A program made the position numbers and the translations under genes. A DNA stretch of 64,000 nt from an uncultured Planctomyces sp. (lineage in GTDB: Bacteria > Planctomycetota > Planctomycetia > Planctomycetales > Planctomycetaceae): assembly GCA_937904325.1 (NCBI GenBank), contig CALGTK010000375.1, positions 55,034 to 119,033 of the forward strand, given 5' to 3'. This document shows positions 9,104 to 18,241 of the stretch, piece after piece. The notes beneath the pieces were generated by a model. It did no database searches. It saw nothing but the letters and a program-made list of their open reading frames with translations, and was not told where the DNA came from. Position 1 is the stretch's first letter, and each line of letters opens with the position of its first letter.

Positions 9104-10458
9104 CTTTTGTTTAACAGAGTTTTAACTGCTCCCATCAGGACGCCTTCCACTTCCGGGGCAACGCGCGATGCTCTCTCGCTCGATTCGTAGCCACCCTGGC
9201 TGTAAGCGATTTCGGTGCCAATGTAGCCGGGTGAGTAATCTCCGTAAGCTGCCATCGCTACGAAAAGATCCGGACGAAGTTTCTGAGCGGCAAGCTGATA
9301 CTCGACGAACAGCTCGCCTGGCATGTGCAGGACCCTTGAGTTCCTCAACGTCAGGCACGAGATATCGATCGTTTCCAGATTGTTGCAGCGACGCAGCCAG
9401 AGCAAATGCTTGGCAGCAAACCACCGATCCGCTGGTTTCGCGTCTTTGTTGTGTAGAGTTTTTAACAAGGTCGACTCGACCAGGTGAGAAGCGACCGGCA
9501 GCGAAACCGGTGCCGTCGACCACGCAACGTCGGCTGCGGTGATGGGCGATTTCTTCGTCGCGTTCCAGGCGTCTACCATGCCGACTGCGACTTTGTCGGC
9601 GAGTACCTGACGATTCTCTTTCGAACCGTCGTTCCACTTTCCAGCTCCGATGTTGCCACCGGCTCCGTTGAAGTGGATGTGCGGAACCTTCGTCGCTGTC
9701 TGTCGTGAATTTCTGGCGAGCCCTGGGAAGTCGGGACTGGCCATACCGGTTCGGTAATAACTTTGCGGATGGCACGCGTAGTAACTCAGAGCGGCCAGTG
9801 CCTTGTCGCCGTTCCAGAATGAAACCATCTTCAATTGCGAATCGATTGTACCGGCCGGCATTGCTCGCAGCTTTTCGTCACGCGTTGCCGTCCACCGAGT
9901 AAATTTCACCTTGCCGTCTTCTCCGAGAATTCGCCGGTTCGAGGCAACGTCTTTCACCGTCCCAAAACCAAGACCGAGATGGGTGATTGCCCTGGCGTTA
10001 TCGATCGATTTTCTGATTGCGGCCGCTGCCCGACGAACCACATCTCTGGCGAAAGCGTCGTCGAATCCTGCGTTTTCAAGGCCGACGTTACGAAGCAGTT
10101 CTTCCACGGCGAAGTCGCAGCGGGGGGCATCGTGCTGGTGCAGAGTGTGAACCGCGACACGTCCTGGCGTCGTTCCTGCGGCTTTGGCGAAGCTTTCTTT
10201 AAAAACGACCTGCCCGCCGGTTCCGATTCCAATCCAGTCGACGGCACAAAGCACGATCGGCTTGCCTGATCCGATCAGAACAACACCGCGACAACTCAGT
10301 GGATTTTGTACTCCGATCGATGGGTCGTAAGCCAGAGCCGTTCCGACTGGTGGCGAGGCATCGACGTCAAACGTTGCCAGTTTCAAGTCCGCCTGGCTCG
10401 TTGAAGTGAATGCTCCCACAAGAAGGAACAACGCCGCAGCGATAGCAATTCGTCGCAT
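9100..10458 (-). CDS. Secreted neutral/alkaline ceramidase-like protein
   Basis: A signal peptide (MRRIAIAAALFLLVGAFTSTSQA) leads into a domain resembling the neutral, non-lysosomal ceramidase family that is expanded in planctomycetes. Seen are the N-terminal FDVDASPPVG and CRGVVLIG, a histidine-containing HTLHQHDAP, YYACHPQSYY, and FNGAGGNIGAGKWNDG. The last resembles the glycine-rich NxGD(V)SP loop of ceramidases but lacks its aspartate, so ceramide hydrolysis is not assured. The track start is a TTG; the ATG at 10458 has GGAG upstream and begins the signal peptide directly, giving 452 residues. It is probably periplasmic or extracellular. Confidence 0.78.
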   Translation of the reverse strand: MRRIAIAAALFLLVGAFTSTSQADLKLATFDVDASPPVGTALAYDPSIGVQNPLSCRGVVLIGSGKPIVLCAVDWIGIGTGGQVVFKESFAKAAGTTPGRVAVHTLHQHDAPRCDFAVEELLRNVGLENAGFDDAFARDVVRRAAAAIRKSIDNARAITHLGLGFGTVKDVASNRRILGEDGKVKFTRWTATRDEKLRAMPAGTIDSQLKMVSFWNGDKALAALSYYACHPQSYYRTGMASPDFPGLARNSRQTATKVPHIHFNGAGGNIGAGKWNDGSKENRQVLADKVAVGMVDAWNATKKSPITAADVAWSTAPVSLPVASHLVESTLLKTLHNKDAKPADRWFAAKHLLWLRRCNNLETIDISCLTLRNSRVLHMPGELFVEYQLAAQKLRPDLFVAMAAYGDYSPGYIGTEIAYSQGGYESSERASRVAPEVEGVLMGAVKTLLNKR

Positions 10459-10498
10459 CTCGGAGTCTCCACGCAAAGCGGGTGTGAAGCGGTTAGGG

Positions 10499-10864
10499 TC
10501 AGTCCGGTTGCCATATCATGCGCCACATGGACTCGTCCAGTGAACCGTCCGAAGTTTTTTTTTGAAGCCAGACAGTACCGCGAAGCCGCATCCCCATCAC
10601 ACGTGTCACAAGGGAATCGTCGGTAGCCTCAACCAATTCGAAATCGCCTCGGTCGACTCTGGAAACCGATCCGCGGTTGCCGCTGATCGGACCTTCGTAG
10701 TCGAGGTACGCCACGCGATGGTCGAGCAAGCCGATCACGTCGAACTCGCAGCCTTCGGTTGGAATGCGGTCGAGACGCCAGGTCAGCAGAACGTCGCCGT
10801 TTTCGAACATGAAATCCCAGTGAAGTTCCGGGTGATCATGTTCGAGCAGCACGAAGTGCGACAT
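10499..10864 (-). CDS. Stand-alone LigD-type 3'-phosphoesterase domain protein
   Basis: The 121 residues match the phosphoesterase (PE) module found at one end of bacterial DNA ligase D, where it trims 3'-phosphate or ribonucleotide ends during non-homologous end joining. Seen are FVLLEHDHPELHWDF (His9, His15, Asp17) and LLDHRVAYLDYEGPISGNRG (His49, Tyr53). These align with the catalytic His, His/Asp and His/Tyr positions of LigD PE. The arginine that follows HxD-F in LigD is methionine here (Met19). No ligase, primase or Ku gene lies nearby, so an NHEJ role is unsupported. It may be a nucleic-acid end-processing or non-catalytic relative. Confidence 0.78.
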   Translation of the reverse strand: MSHFVLLEHDHPELHWDFMFENGDVLLTWRLDRIPTEGCEFDVIGLLDHRVAYLDYEGPISGNRGSVSRVDRGDFELVEATDDSLVTRVMGMRLRGTVWLQKKTSDGSLDESMWRMIWQPD

Positions 10865-10917
10865 CGTTCATATCTCGCACGAAGCGATGATGTGGGATAA
10901 GTCCGCTCTCTTGCCGA

Positions 10918-11661
10918 TTACAGCAGTGTTTCGAGCAGCAATCGAAGCTTGCGCATTTCCAAGGCCAACGCGTCCTTGTCCATCTGTCCGCGGTCGAAGT
11001 CGACCGAAAGCGCGCGGTGGTAATCTTCTCGAGCCAGCAGTTGCATGATACGAGCGTAATCGACTTCGCCCAGACCAACCTGCACCTGAATCTGCTTGTC
11101 GGTGCTGTCTCGCAACAGCGTGTGGTAGACATATGGGAAGACCTGATCCCACGACTGATTGCTGTGTACGCCGCAGATGTAATAACTCGGGTCGAGCGAC
11201 AATCCCAGGCCGCGTACTGACTGACAAAGTTCAACCGCGGTATGCGGATCCTCAGTCAGTTGTCCGCCTTTGGTGTGAATCGAGATTCGGATTCCGTCTT
11301 CGTTGCCGATCGCGACGAACTGTTTCAGCCGATCGATCTCGGAATTGAACGGCGTTCCGATCGGCGAGGATGGGACCGTAATCTGAGTCACGCGGAGCAA
11401 CTTTGCAGCCGCGCACAGGCCCTTCATGGTCTCGGTGTCGACGTCGTGGGCGACCGTGAAGGCAACCGGTGTCAGGCGGCTGAGATCTCGATATCGCAAT
11501 ACGAAAGCCTCGGGATCACCGGCAAGCTCGGACGGCTTAAGGTGATTTGAGGATTCGTCGAGCCAGATGTCGATTCGGTCATATTCCAGATCGACGATGT
11601 TCTGGCAGGCTTCTTCAAACTTGAGATCCGAGAAGCATCGAGAAGATGCAGCAATAAACAC
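10918..11661 (-). CDS. Sugar phosphate isomerase/epimerase-like TIM barrel protein
   Basis: This is a xylose-isomerase-like TIM barrel of the AP-endonuclease-2 superfamily. It contains VFIAASSRCFSDLKFEEAC at the start, ISIHTKGGQLTEDP, GLSLDPSYYICG and VGLGEVDYARIMQLL, the usual strand ends with His, Glu and Asp metal ligands. The track starts at an ATG at 11709 with no ribosome-binding site. The GTG at 11661 has AGGGAG seven bases upstream and coincides with the first beta strand, so it is preferred (248 residues). The substrate cannot be inferred; planctomycetes carry many such paralogues. Confidence 0.8.
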   Translation of the reverse strand: MFIAASSRCFSDLKFEEACQNIVDLEYDRIDIWLDESSNHLKPSELAGDPEAFVLRYRDLSRLTPVAFTVAHDVDTETMKGLCAAAKLLRVTQITVPSSPIGTPFNSEIDRLKQFVAIGNEDGIRISIHTKGGQLTEDPHTAVELCQSVRGLGLSLDPSYYICGVHSNQSWDQVFPYVYHTLLRDSTDKQIQVQVGLGEVDYARIMQLLAREDYHRALSVDFDRGQMDKDALALEMRKLRLLLETLL

Positions 11662-12130
11662 GGTGACACTCCCTTGAAGTTGTGCTCGCCACGCACCGAA
11701 TTGTGCCATGACGAAGACTCTGCGGCACAGGCCTCAGAACAAACATTCTACCGATCAGCGAACACTTCACAGGGGCTCTATCCCATTTAGATGAAAGTGT
11801 TTATGGATTCTGCGGCAGGTCCGTCTGCCAACTGGCTGACTAGCAACTGGTAATCTACTGAGAATGGGGTGGAGCTGCAATATCGGTGGACTTTTGCGGT
11901 TAATCCGGTTGTCCGTCCTGAATCGATTCTCCGAATTTCACGGTTGATATGGTCGATAAGTCACTTTGAGCAGCGAGGTGAGTTCTGGAGGTTGATCTTG
12001 TGTCGCCAGAAACAACGACCGTTTTGCTGCCCATCGAGCCGCCTCACAAGAGCACGAATCTACTTTGCTATGCCTCACGACGCAGGTCTGCGGTCGGGCG
12101 ATTTTCCAGAGACAGGGAAGGGATTTCCAA
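11662..12130. other. Intergenic region between divergent genes
   Basis: This 469-nt stretch lies between the isomerase-like gene (-) and the small lipoprotein gene (+) and should hold two outward promoters. The ORFs crossing it (plus 170 aa, minus 89 aa) look like chance frames and show no recognisable domain. Confidence 0.45.
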
Positions 12131-12559
12131 ATGAGACAGTCCGTCGTTTTACTTACGTGTTGCGGCTTCCTGATGGCATCGATCGGCTGCAGCCAGAACA
12201 TGGGCACCGTTCGAGGCCAGGCCCCCGGTCAGTTCCAACAGAACCCGAATCAGATGGCGTCAAATTCTGGCGGTGGAATGCGAATCGCGGGCCCACGGCC
12301 AGGCGTGCAGTACTGGGACGGGCCAGCTCACGATCCGAATCAGTTCAACTCAGCCGACTGTCCGACATGTCCCCAAGGTAATGACTGCCCAGTCTGCCCA
12401 CAGACCCACGGCTTCAATGCCTGGCGTCCAACACATCATCACACCTGGCAATACAACGCCCCAAAAAATCTGACCTACCCTGACCAGAATCAGCCACCGG
12501 CAACCGTGCAGTATCCGTACTACACGATCAAAGGCCCGAGCGACTTCTTTATGAAGTAA
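12131..12559 (+). CDS. Small Cys/His-rich lipoprotein
   Basis: The track ORF starts at 12065, but the ATG at 12131 has AAGGGA eight bases upstream and starts a lipoprotein signal (MASIGC, lipidated Cys20), giving 142 residues. The mature part is Gln/Asn/Gly/Pro-rich. It carries a double motif CPTCPQGNDCPVCP (Cys77, 80, 86, 89), then a His cluster THHHTW (102-104) and a Tyr/Pro-rich end. Four regularly spaced cysteines plus histidines suggest metal binding or disulfide cross-linking, but no family was recognised. It converges on pepA across a bidirectional hairpin. Confidence 0.8.
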   Translation: MRQSVVLLTCCGFLMASIGCSQNMGTVRGQAPGQFQQNPNQMASNSGGGMRIAGPRPGVQYWDGPAHDPNQFNSADCPTCPQGNDCPVCPQTHGFNAWRPTHHHTWQYNAPKNLTYPDQNQPPATVQYPYYTIKGPSDFFMK

Positions 12560-12733
12560 GCTGGAGTTGCGACTGAAGGTGCAAGACCATGCTTCGACAG
12601 AGCCAGATTACCAACCAGGCCCGAACCGCAGAATATCCAACAGGGCCTGTCGAAATCTGAAGTGTCCAGCGCTCGTCGCACTTATTGTTTTGGAAATTGG
12701 ACATTCGAGTCGCCCGGCAGCAAGCTTCTGGTC

Positions 12734-12766
12734 CTGCAAATCGGAACAATAATTTCCGATTTGCAG
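12734..12766. terminator. Bidirectional terminator-like hairpin between convergent genes
   Basis: A perfect 13-bp inverted repeat, CTGCAAATCGGAA / TTCCGATTTGCAG, with a 7-nt AT-rich loop lies between the small lipoprotein gene (+) and the pepA stop (-). Its position, perfection and symmetry fit a shared terminator, although neither side has a long T-run. Confidence 0.65.
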
Positions 12767-12770
12767 CGAG

Positions 12771-14267
12771 CTAGTCAGCAAGTGAAGCTGCAGCTTCGAC
12801 GAGTGTTCGGACCATGCAGCCTGTAGCTCCCCCTTCGCGGTGGGATGAGTTGCTTGAGGCGAACGACGGGCCGGCGATGTCGAGGTGAACCCACGGGGTT
12901 TTCTCGACAAACTTTTCCAGGAACTTTGCTGCCGAAATCGCTCCCCCCCATCGGCCACCGATATTACGGCAGTCGGCGACATCGCTTTTCAGCAGGTCTC
13001 CGAAGTGATCGAACATCGGCAACTGCCAGATATTCTCACCGGCTGTCGCGGCGGCCGTCGTGATGGTGTCGCACCATTCCTGGTCGTTGGTAAACGCTCC
13101 GGTGACCTCTTCTCCCAAGGCGACAACGCACGCCCCGGTTAAAGTAGCAAGGTCAACGATTCTGTCAGCACCATTGTCGACGGCGTAGTTCAGAACGTCA
13201 GCCAGTACGAGCCGACCTTCAGCGTCGGTGTTTTGAACTTCGATCGTCACTCCATTGCGAGCGGTCAGAATATCTCCGAGTTTGTACGACGTTCCGCTGA
13301 CCATGTTCTCAACAAGGCCCATGTAGCCGACAACGTTGACTGACAACTTCAGCCGGGCAATGGCGGAGACGGCTCCGAGTGCGGTCGCCGCTCCGGCCAT
13401 ATCGGACTTCATTGTGATCATTCCGTCCGAAGTTTTGAGCGACAGTCCACCACTGTCAAAAGTGACGCCCTTACCAACGATGGCCAGCGTTGGAGCATCA
13501 TCGCCTGCTCCTTGATATCTGACCGCTACGACGCGCGGGCCTCGATTGCTGCTGCTGCCCTGCGAAACGGCGAGCAGCGCGCCCATTTTCTCAGCTTCCA
13601 GATCCGACTGAACCAGCACATCGACATCCAAACCGAAGTCTTCCGCAACGGTCTGCGCACGCCTGGCGAACGATTCGGGATAGATCGTTTGCGGTGGCAG
13701 ATTAACCAGGTCTCTTGTCAGGTTGATGGATTCTCCGAGGATCGTGCCTCGCTCAACCGCCGCAGCCGTTTCCGAGTTGTCGCCGTTCGCGACGACGATC
13801 GAAGCTGCAGACAGCGGGAAGTGTCCGGGTTCTGCCTTCAGTGCGTCTTGCCCTTGCGGGCCGACGATGATGGCGGTCGCTGCGATCTCAGCGGCAACGG
13901 AGCTACTGACCGAACCGAAACCTGATCCGGTCAGGCAAATCGCCGTAGAAGTATCCGCTTTCGAGGATACTTTCCTCGCTGCAGCCATGACTGCTTTTTC
14001 GTAACGGGCACGGGTCAACTCGTCGGACTTCCCAAGCCCCAGGAATAGCACGCGATCAGCCGCAACTCCCGCTGCATCGTGCAGAGGTAACAGTTCGGCG
14101 AGTTTGCCTTTAAGATCGCCCGCTTCGATGAGCCGGGAGATCGTGCCGCCCATTGCGGTATCGAGTTCGCCGAGCGGTCCGGTAAGGTCGAGAGATTCAG
14201 TCAGACCAACGACGAGCCAGTCGCAGTCGACGTCTTTCCACGCAGCGTCGCTTGTTGAAATTTCCAT
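12771..14267 (-). CDS. pepA: Cytosol (leucyl) aminopeptidase, M17 family
   Basis: This dinuclear-metal aminopeptidase removes N-terminal residues from peptides in the cytoplasm. The N-terminal macro-like domain occupies about residues 1-165. The C-terminal catalytic domain contains VGKGVTFDSGGLSLK, MKSDMAGAA and the signature NTDAEGRLVLADVL, which supply the metal ligands and catalytic Lys/Arg. The track begins at 14297, but the ATG at 14267 has GCGGAG seven bases upstream and starts with MEISTSDAAW, giving 498 residues, normal for the family. The gene is probably monocistronic: a hairpin follows it and the upstream gene is 178 nt away. Confidence 0.95.
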   Translation of the reverse strand: MEISTSDAAWKDVDCDWLVVGLTESLDLTGPLGELDTAMGGTISRLIEAGDLKGKLAELLPLHDAAGVAADRVLFLGLGKSDELTRARYEKAVMAAARKVSSKADTSTAICLTGSGFGSVSSSVAAEIAATAIIVGPQGQDALKAEPGHFPLSAASIVVANGDNSETAAAVERGTILGESINLTRDLVNLPPQTIYPESFARRAQTVAEDFGLDVDVLVQSDLEAEKMGALLAVSQGSSSNRGPRVVAVRYQGAGDDAPTLAIVGKGVTFDSGGLSLKTSDGMITMKSDMAGAATALGAVSAIARLKLSVNVVGYMGLVENMVSGTSYKLGDILTARNGVTIEVQNTDAEGRLVLADVLNYAVDNGADRIVDLATLTGACVVALGEEVTGAFTNDQEWCDTITTAAATAGENIWQLPMFDHFGDLLKSDVADCRNIGGRWGGAISAAKFLEKFVEKTPWVHLDIAGPSFASSNSSHREGGATGCMVRTLVEAAASLAD

Positions 14268-14445
14268 CCGTGAACTCCGCTTCCTGAAATCCATCACCCG
14301 CTCAGCCGGTGCATACTCTGCAACGTTTGACTGACCGGTTCGATGCTTTTAATCGTGGCGGCTGATCGTGGATTGTCAATCCGCGCCGACAGATGAAGCG
14401 GTGCCGAGAGAGATCCTGCACGGCGTTACGAATTGCGAGTTCGAA

Positions 14446-15591
14446 TCAAAACTCAATTTCGAGCTTCTGATCTTCGTCCAGCATTCGTGACTTGATGTGG
14501 ATTGTATCTCGGATCTGATTGTCGCCGCCTTTGACGGGAATCATGATCTGGACGTGATTCCTGATCACTCGTAAACGCGACGATGCTCGCAGCCTGACGA
14601 TCTGCCCGCCGCGTTCTGAACGGGCACCCAGGTCTTTGCGGTTTGGGTCGAATGGCAAATACTGCTTGTAAAGATCGGAACCTTCGACTTTGCCCGACAG
14701 ATCGGAGATTCGGTACAGCCTGGTTTTATCAGGCAGCTTGATCCGAATCACAATCATGTAGTCTTTGCGAGGCTCCGGATCTTCAGGCACTGTCCACGCG
14801 CTGAAACTCCCCCTGCTGACGACCTTTCCGCCTTGCGGCATACTGAACATGAAGCCAAAGCCTTCGTCAGTATCGCCACCTTCACCGTTATTTCCTGCGT
14901 TGCTGGCCGTGCTGTCGAGCAGGCTGCTGCTGATCTCCGCTTCGGCATTGGTGATCGGAATCTTTGTAAGTTGCGGAAGTTGATTTTCTGAGCTTCCAGC
15001 AGGCTCAACCGTCAGATCCATGATCTCGGTAAACTCGATCGGCATCGCATCCGCATCGGTGATGATCGTCGTAACTGACAGGTTGTCATCCATGCTCTGA
15101 TAAACGATGGCTGACAGCCCCACCAGCAGCACCGAATGAAAGATCAACGAAACGCCGTAGCCGCACGAGGCTGTACTGATGATCCAGGCGAGGGCGATCT
15201 TCTTCTTGTCCTTCTTCCAATCAAGTGGTGGTTCTTCGTCAGCCGTCTCGATCAGTGATTCGCCAGTTTTGGAATTTCGTTGTTTGTCAGATGCACCTCG
15301 CCGTTGCCGCTTGCGTTGACGAACCGTGACATCCTCAGACTCCGAAGGCTTAGACGTGTTGATCCCTTGTGAAGCGTCCTTGGGGGAAGCAGGTTCCGTG
15401 ACATCGGCGGTCCGGCTTTTGAACCTGGCCGGCGGTTCGGCTTCTGGTGACTCGCTGGTCGCTCCGTCGTATGCGTTTTCCCACTCAGCGTCATCACATG
15501 TGAACTCGGCAAACTCGATAGAATCGTCACCGTCGCCCGCGGACCGTTCGTCGGTCTGCAGTTTAGTTGGGGCGGTGGGGCGATGAGTCAT
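14446..15591 (-). CDS. Single-span membrane protein with acidic cytoplasmic region, unrecognised
   Basis: This 381-residue protein starts at the ATG at 15591 with AGGAGG five bases upstream. Residues 1-125 are acidic and low-complexity with a basic patch (RQRKRQRR). Residues 131-165 hold one long hydrophobic stretch (LAWIISTASCGYGVSLIFHS...). The remaining 215 residues include a Gly-rich segment (NNGEGGDTDEGFGFMFSMP) and a more structured end containing YMIVIRIKLPDKTRLYRISDLSGK. The topology, cytosolic tail then one TM then an exported domain, recalls TonB-like or envelope scaffold proteins, but no domain was recognised. It diverges from the DUF1501 gene at 15993. Confidence 0.75.
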   Translation of the reverse strand: MTHRPTAPTKLQTDERSAGDGDDSIEFAEFTCDDAEWENAYDGATSESPEAEPPARFKSRTADVTEPASPKDASQGINTSKPSESEDVTVRQRKRQRRGASDKQRNSKTGESLIETADEEPPLDWKKDKKKIALAWIISTASCGYGVSLIFHSVLLVGLSAIVYQSMDDNLSVTTIITDADAMPIEFTEIMDLTVEPAGSSENQLPQLTKIPITNAEAEISSSLLDSTASNAGNNGEGGDTDEGFGFMFSMPQGGKVVSRGSFSAWTVPEDPEPRKDYMIVIRIKLPDKTRLYRISDLSGKVEGSDLYKQYLPFDPNRKDLGARSERGGQIVRLRASSRLRVIRNHVQIMIPVKGGDNQIRDTIHIKSRMLDEDQKLEIEF

Positions 15592-15992
15592 CAAGTCCTC
15601 CTGAATCTGCTCGCTTCTGCATAAATCTGGTAAGCTTGCCGCTGTCGGGAATCTTACGGAGTAAATTCGGTGTTCTGTATGAACCGCCGTCCGTTACTTC
15701 AGTTTCGGTTGCTCAGGCTAACTGGTCAAAGGCTACAAGTCAGTTCTGTACGAGAAAACCCGTCAGAATCAACAGCAGAACCGACTGAGCCGTTCGAACG
15801 GGCTACCTTGCCCGGCTTTTTGATGCCTTTAACTCAGATGATTCCGCAGAATCCAGACGAGGATACACCGCGTTCGGGCAGACATCCGTTGACCAGTCCA
15901 GCTGGGTCGGGTAATTTCAAACAGATCAACGAACGTTGAAATCAACTGTCGATGTTAAGTTCAGCGTCCGTTCCCACCTTCGGAGATCTCCC
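15592..15992. other. Divergent intergenic region
   Basis: This 401-nt stretch lies between the membrane protein gene (-) and the DUF1501 gene (+) and should carry both promoters. Short plus-strand ORFs (73 and 89 aa) end at or just before the DUF1501 start and look like chance frames. Confidence 0.45.
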
Positions 15993-17345
15993 ATGCTGAC
16001 CATCCTCGGTCCTCGCCAGAAGTCGTATTGTGACGGCATTTCTCGCCGCGGCTTTTTGAAAGTCGGTGGTTTTTCGATGGCTGGCACTGCCAGTCTCGGG
16101 CTGCCAGACCTCCTCCGCGCCGAAGCGGCGAGCCCGGCCGGCGGGCGTCACAAGGCTGTGATCAACATATTTCTGGGCGGTGGGCCCCCGCATCAGGACA
16201 TGTGGGAAATCAAGACAGACGCCCCACAGGAAATCCGTGGCGACTTTGACCCGATCGCCACCTCCGTGCCTGGCATTCAGATCGGCGAGTGTTTCCCGAA
16301 CATCGCTGCCGCTGCGGAAAAGTTCGTCTTTATTCGATCGATTGTTGGCTGTGCTGGCGGTCACGACGCGTTTCAATGCTTCAGCGGATGGGATCGCCGA
16401 AACAGTACATCAATCGGTGGTCGGCCGGCAATTGGCCCCGTGATGTCCAAACTGTTCGGCCCCACTCAACCGAGCGTACCACCAGCGATCGCTCTCGCTG
16501 ACAAAACCAAACACGCTCCCTGGTCAGAGCCCGGCGGCCCAGGTTTCCTGGGCGCAGCGTACGCCCCGTTCAAGCCGGACAGTGACGGCATGACGAATCT
16601 GAAACTCAACGGCGTGACGCTCGACCGGTTGCAGGACCGCCAGTCGCTGCTCAGCGGCCTTGATCAGTTGAAGCGAAAAGCGGATTCCGGCGGACTGCTC
16701 AAAGGAATGGATGCGTTCAATCAAGCGGCATTCGGTGTTCTGACTTCGAATAAGCTGCTCGACGCGCTCGACGTCAGCAAAGAGGATCCGGAACTCGTCG
16801 CCCGCTACGGAGACGGCAAGCCGTACCAGTACCAGTACGACGGTGCGCCGACTGTGAACAGCCACATGCTGGTGGCTCGGCGACTGGTTGAAGCAGGAGT
16901 TCGCTCGGTGACGATGTCTTACGGACGGTGGGACAGCCACAGCAAGAACTTCGATCTTGTCCGCGACCACGGCGGAAAACTTGACCTGGGTGTCGCGGCG
17001 TTGATTCAGGATCTGGACGACCGTGGAATGCTGGAAGACACAACGGTTGCCGTGTGGGGCGAGTTCGGTCGAACGCCGCGCGTCAATCCAAACTCCGGCC
17101 GAGACCACTGGCCGCGTGTCAGTTGCTGCCTGCTGGCTGGCGGCGGCATGAGAACCGGCCAGGCCATTGGCGCAACCAACCGGCTCGGCGAATACGCCCT
17201 CGACCGCCCGGTTCACATGCAGGAAGTCATCGCGACGATCTACCACAACCTCGGCATCGACCCCGGCACGACGACCATCTCTGATCCGACCGGCCGGCCG
17301 CAGTACCTGATCGAAAACCGAATCCCCATCCGCGAGATCGTGTAG
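15993..17345 (+). CDS. DUF1501 family protein with Tat signal (solitary copy)
   Basis: The track ORF starts at 15936. The ATG at 15993 has GGAG eight bases upstream and places a twin-arginine signal (SRRGFLKVGGFSMAG) at the correct distance, giving 450 residues. DUF1501 proteins adopt an alkaline-phosphatase/sulfatase-like fold. Family landmarks seen are INIFLGGGPPHQDMWE, ARRLVEAGVRSVTMSYGRWDSH, VAVWGEFGRTPRVN, GRDHWPR and the end NLGIDPGTTTISDPTGRPQYL. It is presumably exported folded; the biochemical role of the family is not established. Unlike the copy at 42.4 kb it has no DUF1549/DUF1553 partner beside it. Confidence 0.92.
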   Translation: MLTILGPRQKSYCDGISRRGFLKVGGFSMAGTASLGLPDLLRAEAASPAGGRHKAVINIFLGGGPPHQDMWEIKTDAPQEIRGDFDPIATSVPGIQIGECFPNIAAAAEKFVFIRSIVGCAGGHDAFQCFSGWDRRNSTSIGGRPAIGPVMSKLFGPTQPSVPPAIALADKTKHAPWSEPGGPGFLGAAYAPFKPDSDGMTNLKLNGVTLDRLQDRQSLLSGLDQLKRKADSGGLLKGMDAFNQAAFGVLTSNKLLDALDVSKEDPELVARYGDGKPYQYQYDGAPTVNSHMLVARRLVEAGVRSVTMSYGRWDSHSKNFDLVRDHGGKLDLGVAALIQDLDDRGMLEDTTVAVWGEFGRTPRVNPNSGRDHWPRVSCCLLAGGGMRTGQAIGATNRLGEYALDRPVHMQEVIATIYHNLGIDPGTTTISDPTGRPQYLIENRIPIREIV

Positions 17346-18007
17346 CACGAGATAGTCTTTTCAAGCCTGACCAGCCATATCATCGAATCGCCCAATTGAC
17401 CTGTAAAGGTGATTCTAAGATCGTCGGGCTTGAACGCCCGGCTGATGTCAATCTCCATCCTGCGACGCCTGCAGTCGAATGTTGGCCCTGCCACAGCCTT
17501 CGTGCTCCCGGTGTGGGACTCTCGTAGTAGTGGCCGTTGTGTTCTTTCAACTTCGTCAGGAACCTGTGCCGTATCCTGGAAAGCTGGTGTTCCACACTGG
17601 TTCCAATCGGGACTCAAACGTTGATCTTTCAAAAATCCACTTACGCGCTCTCAACTTGTTTGTAAGCGGCTGAATCTATTGCCCTCGATGCCTGATCCGA
17701 CATGCAGAAAACCGAATGTAGCGGTAAGCACATTATGTGCGACGCGGCTGATGCAACGGACGGCACATATCGCGGAGAACACTTTCTGAACATTGACGAT
17801 CCACTATTCAAGCAGGTGGAGATTCATAACGATCATGATCAGCGGATTGTGGCCGGAGACGTGGATTTCCGATTGCGGGCGAACCACAACTCCGCTGCAT
17901 CGTTCTTTTATTCCGCCTGCTGGTAAACAGTCTCAGTATTCGAGATGGCAGGAGTGTCCAAGTCTTAGGCAACCTTGCTGTCGAGTTGGCAGTTGCAACA
18001 TCTTTCC
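17346..18007. other. Long intergenic region without a convincing gene
   Basis: This 662-nt stretch follows the solitary DUF1501 gene. Several 60-75-residue ORFs on both strands overlap one another and have no family likeness. A plus-strand stretch with in-frame stops (ADVNLHPATPAVECWPCHSL then two stops) has the look of decayed coding sequence or a repeat, but I cannot assign it. A small hairpin, CGGGC-TTGAAC-GCCCG, lies near 17427. Confidence 0.4.
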
Positions 18008-18241
18008 TCACTGCAGGGTCAGTATTCCGAGCAAGAGAAGCCCGAAAATGAGATTCAGAGGCGCGCAGAGAACGATCAAAAGGATTCCGCCAACCTGAGC
18101 GATCACGCGGTAAAAGCGGCCATTCATTAGGCGGTGTTTGTCCGCATCAGGCATGAGAAACAGCATTTTCTGTGGCGCCGCCAGAAACACCACGCCGAGC
18201 GCGACAAAAAGAATGCTTGTAGTGAGGAAGAACCAGATCAT
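18008..18241 (-). CDS. Small two-span membrane protein
   Basis: This 77-residue protein is almost entirely hydrophobic. One span covers residues 2-22 (IWFFLTTSILFVALGVVFLAA) and a second covers residues 48-75 (VAQVGGILLIVLCAPLNLIFGLLLLGIL). A polar connecting loop includes MPDADKHRLMNGRFYRV. Coding potential is good: it has two textbook membrane spans with a charged loop, and no competing ORF explains it. No family was recognised. The ribosome-binding site is weak. Confidence 0.65.
   Translation of the reverse strand: MIWFFLTTSILFVALGVVFLAAPQKMLFLMPDADKHRLMNGRFYRVIAQVGGILLIVLCAPLNLIFGLLLLGILTLQ

Noticed and set aside
16524-17348. 274-aa minus-strand ORF
   Set aside because: It lies wholly antisense to the DUF1501 gene, has no domain or ribosome-binding site, and its composition (Val/Arg/Ala-rich, no hydrophobic core pattern) fits a shadow frame.
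17702-17926. 74-aa plus-strand ORF with an acidic middle (FKQVEIHNDHDQRIVAGDV)
   Set aside because: The composition is protein-like, but there is no ribosome-binding site, no family and no neighbour context; support is insufficient.
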